From assembly GCF_049977365.1 (NCBI RefSeq), contig NZ_JBNGEN010000004.1, forward strand, positions 124,001 to 188,000: a stretch of DNA of 64,000 bases. The letters are read 5' to 3'. A program made the position numbers and the translations under genes. The notes beneath the pieces are model-generated. The model worked only from the letters and a program-made list of their open reading frames with translations, searched no databases and had not been told where the DNA came from. Shown piece after piece: positions 62,863-64,000 of this stretch. Origin of the DNA: Brachymonas sp049977365 (GTDB taxonomy: Bacteria; Pseudomonadota; Gammaproteobacteria; Burkholderiales; Burkholderiaceae_C). Every line of letters starts with the position of its first letter. Position 1 is the first letter of the stretch.

Positions 62863-62967
62863 ACTAGAGCTGTCGAATGGAACGGAAATTTCAATCCAAT
62901 CCATTGATTTGTAAAGAGTTTATCCCATGCTGATAGCGAGAAGATGCCACATCGTGTACTGGTTTCT

Positions 62968-62983
62968 CGCTCGCTGGCGAGCG
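62968..62983. promoter_or_regulatory. palindrome upstream of hipB
   Basis: CGCTCGC-TG-GCGAGCG, perfect 7-bp arms, about 70 bp before hipB. HipB proteins autoregulate from inverted repeats, so this may be the operator; it does not resemble the E. coli HipB box. Confidence 0.4.
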
Positions 62984-63049
62984 CTAGGCACTCGTTTCAT
63001 CTTTCGCTATTATGGACAAATTCATTGATTTTTGACTTTAATAGCAAAC

Positions 63050-63403
63050 ATGCCTCGCAAGCCGCCCGTTGTCTTTCCACGTGAACAGCGCCTGCTCTCC
63101 GAGCTGGGCGAACGGCTTCGCCTTGCCCGCAAGAGGCGCAAGCTGAGCAATGCGGTGATAGCGCAACGCGCAGGGGTTTCCAGAACCACTGTGTACAAGG
63201 TCGAGGCAGGCGATCCTGGCGCTACCCTGGGCGCCTATGTCCGGGTACTGGCCGTGCTGGGTCTCGAAGGCGATCTCAATCTGCTGGCAGCCGACGACCG
63301 GATCGGGCGCAAGCTGCAGGATTTGGCGCTGGAGCCCTTACACGGTGCCAGGCACCGAAGGGGCGATCCATCACCAGCCCAGAATCGCGAGGGGTCTGCA
63401 TGA
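63050..63403 (+). CDS. hipB: HipB-like XRE antitoxin
   Basis: 117 residues; HTH of the XRE type at about 17-70 (LGERLRLARKRRKLSNAVIAQRAGVSRTTVYKVEAGDP). The stop overlaps the hipA ATG by 4 bp. Neutralises and co-represses with HipA. The ATG at 63050 is preferred over an in-frame TTG 18 bp upstream. Confidence 0.88.
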   Translation: MPRKPPVVFPREQRLLSELGERLRLARKRRKLSNAVIAQRAGVSRTTVYKVEAGDPGATLGAYVRVLAVLGLEGDLNLLAADDRIGRKLQDLALEPLHGARHRRGDPSPAQNREGSA

Positions 63404-64000
63404 GCAAACAGGACAACACGCTGGAAGTCTGGCTGGACGATGGCTTGGGCCCAGCATGCCAAGTCGGCACGCTTTCCCATGATCGAGGACAGATCCGCTT
63501 TCGCTACGAACCGGATTGGCTCAGGGATCCCCGCGCCTTTGCGCTGGATCCTGACCTCTCCCTGGACGAGCACCCCTTTTTCCCGAAGCCGGAACTGGGC
63601 AACTTCGGGGTCTTCCTGGACTCATCGCCGGACCGCTGGGGCCAGACACTCATGAAGCGCCGAGAAGCCTTGCAGGCGAAGGACGAGAAGCGTCCGCCTC
63701 GCACGCTCTACGCCTGGGACTTCCTTATCGGCGTGCAGGACCAGACCCGCCAGGGCGCATTGCGCTTTCGTCGGCCGGACACGGACACCTTCCTCGGTGA
63801 CGAGAAGATGGCTGCTCCGCCAGTGACCACCCTGCGCGAACTGGAAACGGTCGCCTATCAGCTCAGCAACCGGCGCATGGATGACCTCGACGCCCTGCGC
63901 AGGTGGCTGGCCGTGCTCGTCGCTCCGGGGGCATCGCTGGGTGGGGCCAGGCCGAAGGCCAACTTCACGGAGACCGACGGCTCGCTCTGGATCGCCAAGT
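63400..64000 (+). CDS. hipA: HipA-like serine/threonine kinase toxin (partial, runs off the window)
   Basis: The first about 200 residues are visible. The HipA N-terminal domain is recognisable from LDSSPDRWGQTLMKRRE, YAWDFLIGVQDQTRQGALRF and the start of the kinase part, APGASLGGARPKANF. Family members phosphorylate aminoacyl-tRNA synthetases (GltX in E. coli) to cause dormancy. The catalytic Asp lies beyond the window, so integrity cannot be judged. Confidence 0.88.
   Translation, partial: MSKQDNTLEVWLDDGLGPACQVGTLSHDRGQIRFRYEPDWLRDPRAFALDPDLSLDEHPFFPKPELGNFGVFLDSSPDRWGQTLMKRREALQAKDEKRPPRTLYAWDFLIGVQDQTRQGALRFRRPDTDTFLGDEKMAAPPVTTLRELETVAYQLSNRRMDDLDALRRWLAVLVAPGASLGGARPKANFTETDGSLWIAK

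Overview
The window looks like a high-GC betaproteobacterial chromosome of the order Burkholderiales, probably Comamonadaceae-like. The evidence is gene order (ispB / rplU-rpmA-obgE-proB / CNP1-like-rppH / proS-lytic transglycosylase), the CNP1-like and DUF2069 families, and panBC, sulfate ABC and RND genes of that lineage. Genus cannot be fixed from the sequence alone.

Positions 1-47160 are ordinary core chromosome. In order they hold octaprenyl diphosphate synthase; the L21/L27/Obg/ProB block; RppH and ProS; ETF-quinone oxidoreductase; a PAS-LuxR regulator divergent from a 3-oxoacid CoA-transferase pair; pantothenate synthesis (panC, panB); a TetR repressor divergent from a complete tripartite RND efflux pump; an enoyl-ACP reductase-like SDR; a manganese (yybP-ykoY) riboswitch with a GDT1/UPF0016 Mn exporter-like protein; a sulfate ABC importer operon (sbp-cysT-cysW-cysA plus a hypothetical gene); xth, folA and thyA; a SulP transporter; several envelope or unknown-function proteins; radC; an FKBP-ispH pair; serS; and tRNA-Ser(CGA).

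From the tRNA-Ser at 47.1 kb onward the sequence changes character: it is AT-richer, with broken genes and insertion sequences. A doubly truncated umuC remnant abuts a lipase whose C-terminus resembles the XVIPCD secretion domain of Xanthomonadales-type T4SS antibacterial effectors. Its start codon overlaps the stop of a putative lipoprotein immunity gene. Next come two nearly identical IS481-family elements (50242-51327 and 61777-62862) in the same orientation.

The two IS copies bracket a nine-gene, same-strand, mostly overlapping gene cluster (61370 down to 51475). It encodes an AlkC-like DNA alkylation repair protein, a FeeM-like N-acyltransferase, a SAM methyltransferase, a VAO/PCMH flavin oxidase, a flavin-dependent halogenase-like enzyme interrupted by one amber codon, an amidase-signature hydrolase, an azoreductase, a CPA2 antiporter and a MarR regulator. 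A perfect 17-bp palindrome overlaps the -10 of the likely operon promoter. I read this as a transferable small-molecule biosynthesis or resistance cassette that I cannot match to a known product. It is the most interesting part of the window, together with the effector/immunity pair. The window ends inside hipA of a hipBA toxin-antitoxin pair.
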